Shown here in pieces: positions 4,971 through 5,162 of a stretch of 5,162 bases of DNA. Every line of letters begins with the position of its first letter. The stretch's first letter is position 1. The notes under the pieces were generated by a model, which worked only from the letters and a program-made list of their open reading frames with translations, did not search any database and was not told the origin of the DNA. The position numbers and the translations under genes are program-made. This DNA comes from Candidatus Cloacimonadota bacterium (lineage in GTDB: Bacteria > Cloacimonadota > Cloacimonadia > Cloacimonadales > TCS61). The stretch is from assembly GCA_030668345.1 (NCBI GenBank), contig DAOUUD010000135.1, forward strand, positions 1 through 5,162. The letters run 5' to 3'.

Positions 4971-5162
4971 ATGAAAATCGCATTTACAACTAAAGGAACC
5001 GAGTGGGATTCTATGATGGACCCACGTTTTGGCAGAACAGAATTCATCACGCTCTATGATGAAGAAAAGGATGAATTGACCAATGTTGATAATAGATCAA
5101 TAGAAAGTGTAGCTCACGGAGCCGGTCCACAAACAGCACAGAAACTATTCGATCTTAAACCC
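4971..5162 (+). CDS. NifX/MTH1175-like (dinitrogenase Fe-Mo cofactor biosynthesis domain) protein, 3' partial
   Basis: An open frame starts at ATG 4971 with AAGGAG (4959-4964) six bases upstream and runs off the window, giving 64 residues. The beginning MKIAFTTKG, the DPRFGR box at 17-22 and the glycine-rich HGAGPQTAQKLFD at 49-61 match the NifX/NifB-C-terminal fold of the MTH1175 type (usual form MKIAV...DPRFGRA...GGAG.QAAQ). Full family members are about 110-130 residues. They bind metal clusters; the Desulfovibrio orange protein Orp of this fold carries a Mo-Cu-S cluster. The gene follows the ferredoxin-ATPase pair, the order expected for a cluster acceptor and its carriers. Which metal is bound cannot be read from the fragment. 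It is separated from the pair by the palindromic repeat, and I saw no convincing own promoter. Confidence 0.88.
   Translation, partial: MKIAFTTKGTEWDSMMDPRFGRTEFITLYDEEKDELTNVDNRSIESVAHGAGPQTAQKLFDLKP

Noticed and set aside
1..5162. CRISPR arrays, tRNA or rRNA genes, or a transposase.
   Set aside because: No spaced direct repeats, no cloverleaf or rRNA-like segments and no transposase motifs were seen; the only repeat is the intergenic palindrome.

Overview
The window reads as one AT-rich bacterial locus, almost entirely on the + strand, built around three P-loop ATPases of the Mrp/MinD type and several small Cys- or Gly-rich proteins. The combination of a DUF134 regulator, a DUF5320-type protein, an Mrp protein, a tandem pair of ferredoxin-containing ATPases and a NifX/MTH1175-like protein is the set known from strict anaerobes (for example the Orp, or orange protein, loci of sulfate reducers). 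Good Shine-Dalgarno sites and a sigma70-like promoter argue against a typical Bacteroidetes. An anaerobic Gram-negative such as a Cloacimonadota-like or deltaproteobacterium-like lineage would fit, but the sequence does not fix the taxon.

Layout: 1-147 is the tail of an unrelated coiled-coil protein, closed by an intrinsic terminator (172-198). A well-formed promoter follows at 208-236, with an imperfect palindrome (216-229) exactly filling its spacer, so it is probably an operator. From this promoter the first transcription unit starts: a DUF134 HTH regulator with a zinc ribbon (268-723), a DUF5320-like Gly/Arg-rich protein (726-1076), a strong hairpin without a T tract (1085-1112), an unrecognised small protein with one hydrophobic segment (1140-1451), a Gly/Arg-rich zinc-ribbon miniprotein (1441-1656), and an Mrp-type Fe-S carrier ATPase (1660-2517).

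A universal stress protein (2590-3039), possibly with its own promoter, is followed by two translationally coupled ferredoxin-MinD ATPases (3075-3941 and 3938-4801) whose eight cluster cysteines lie at identical residue numbers. A long imperfect palindromic repeat (about 4799-4956) fills the next gap and may even provide the stop codon of the second ATPase. The window ends inside a NifX/MTH1175-like gene (4971 onward).

Likely joint role (inference): assembly, loading or delivery of an Fe-S or heterometal cluster. The Mrp and ferredoxin-ATPase proteins would act as ATP-dependent carriers or chaperones, the NifX-like protein as cluster acceptor, and the DUF134 protein as the local metal- or redox-responsive regulator. 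The two small unrecognised or low-complexity proteins in the front half are the least described components.
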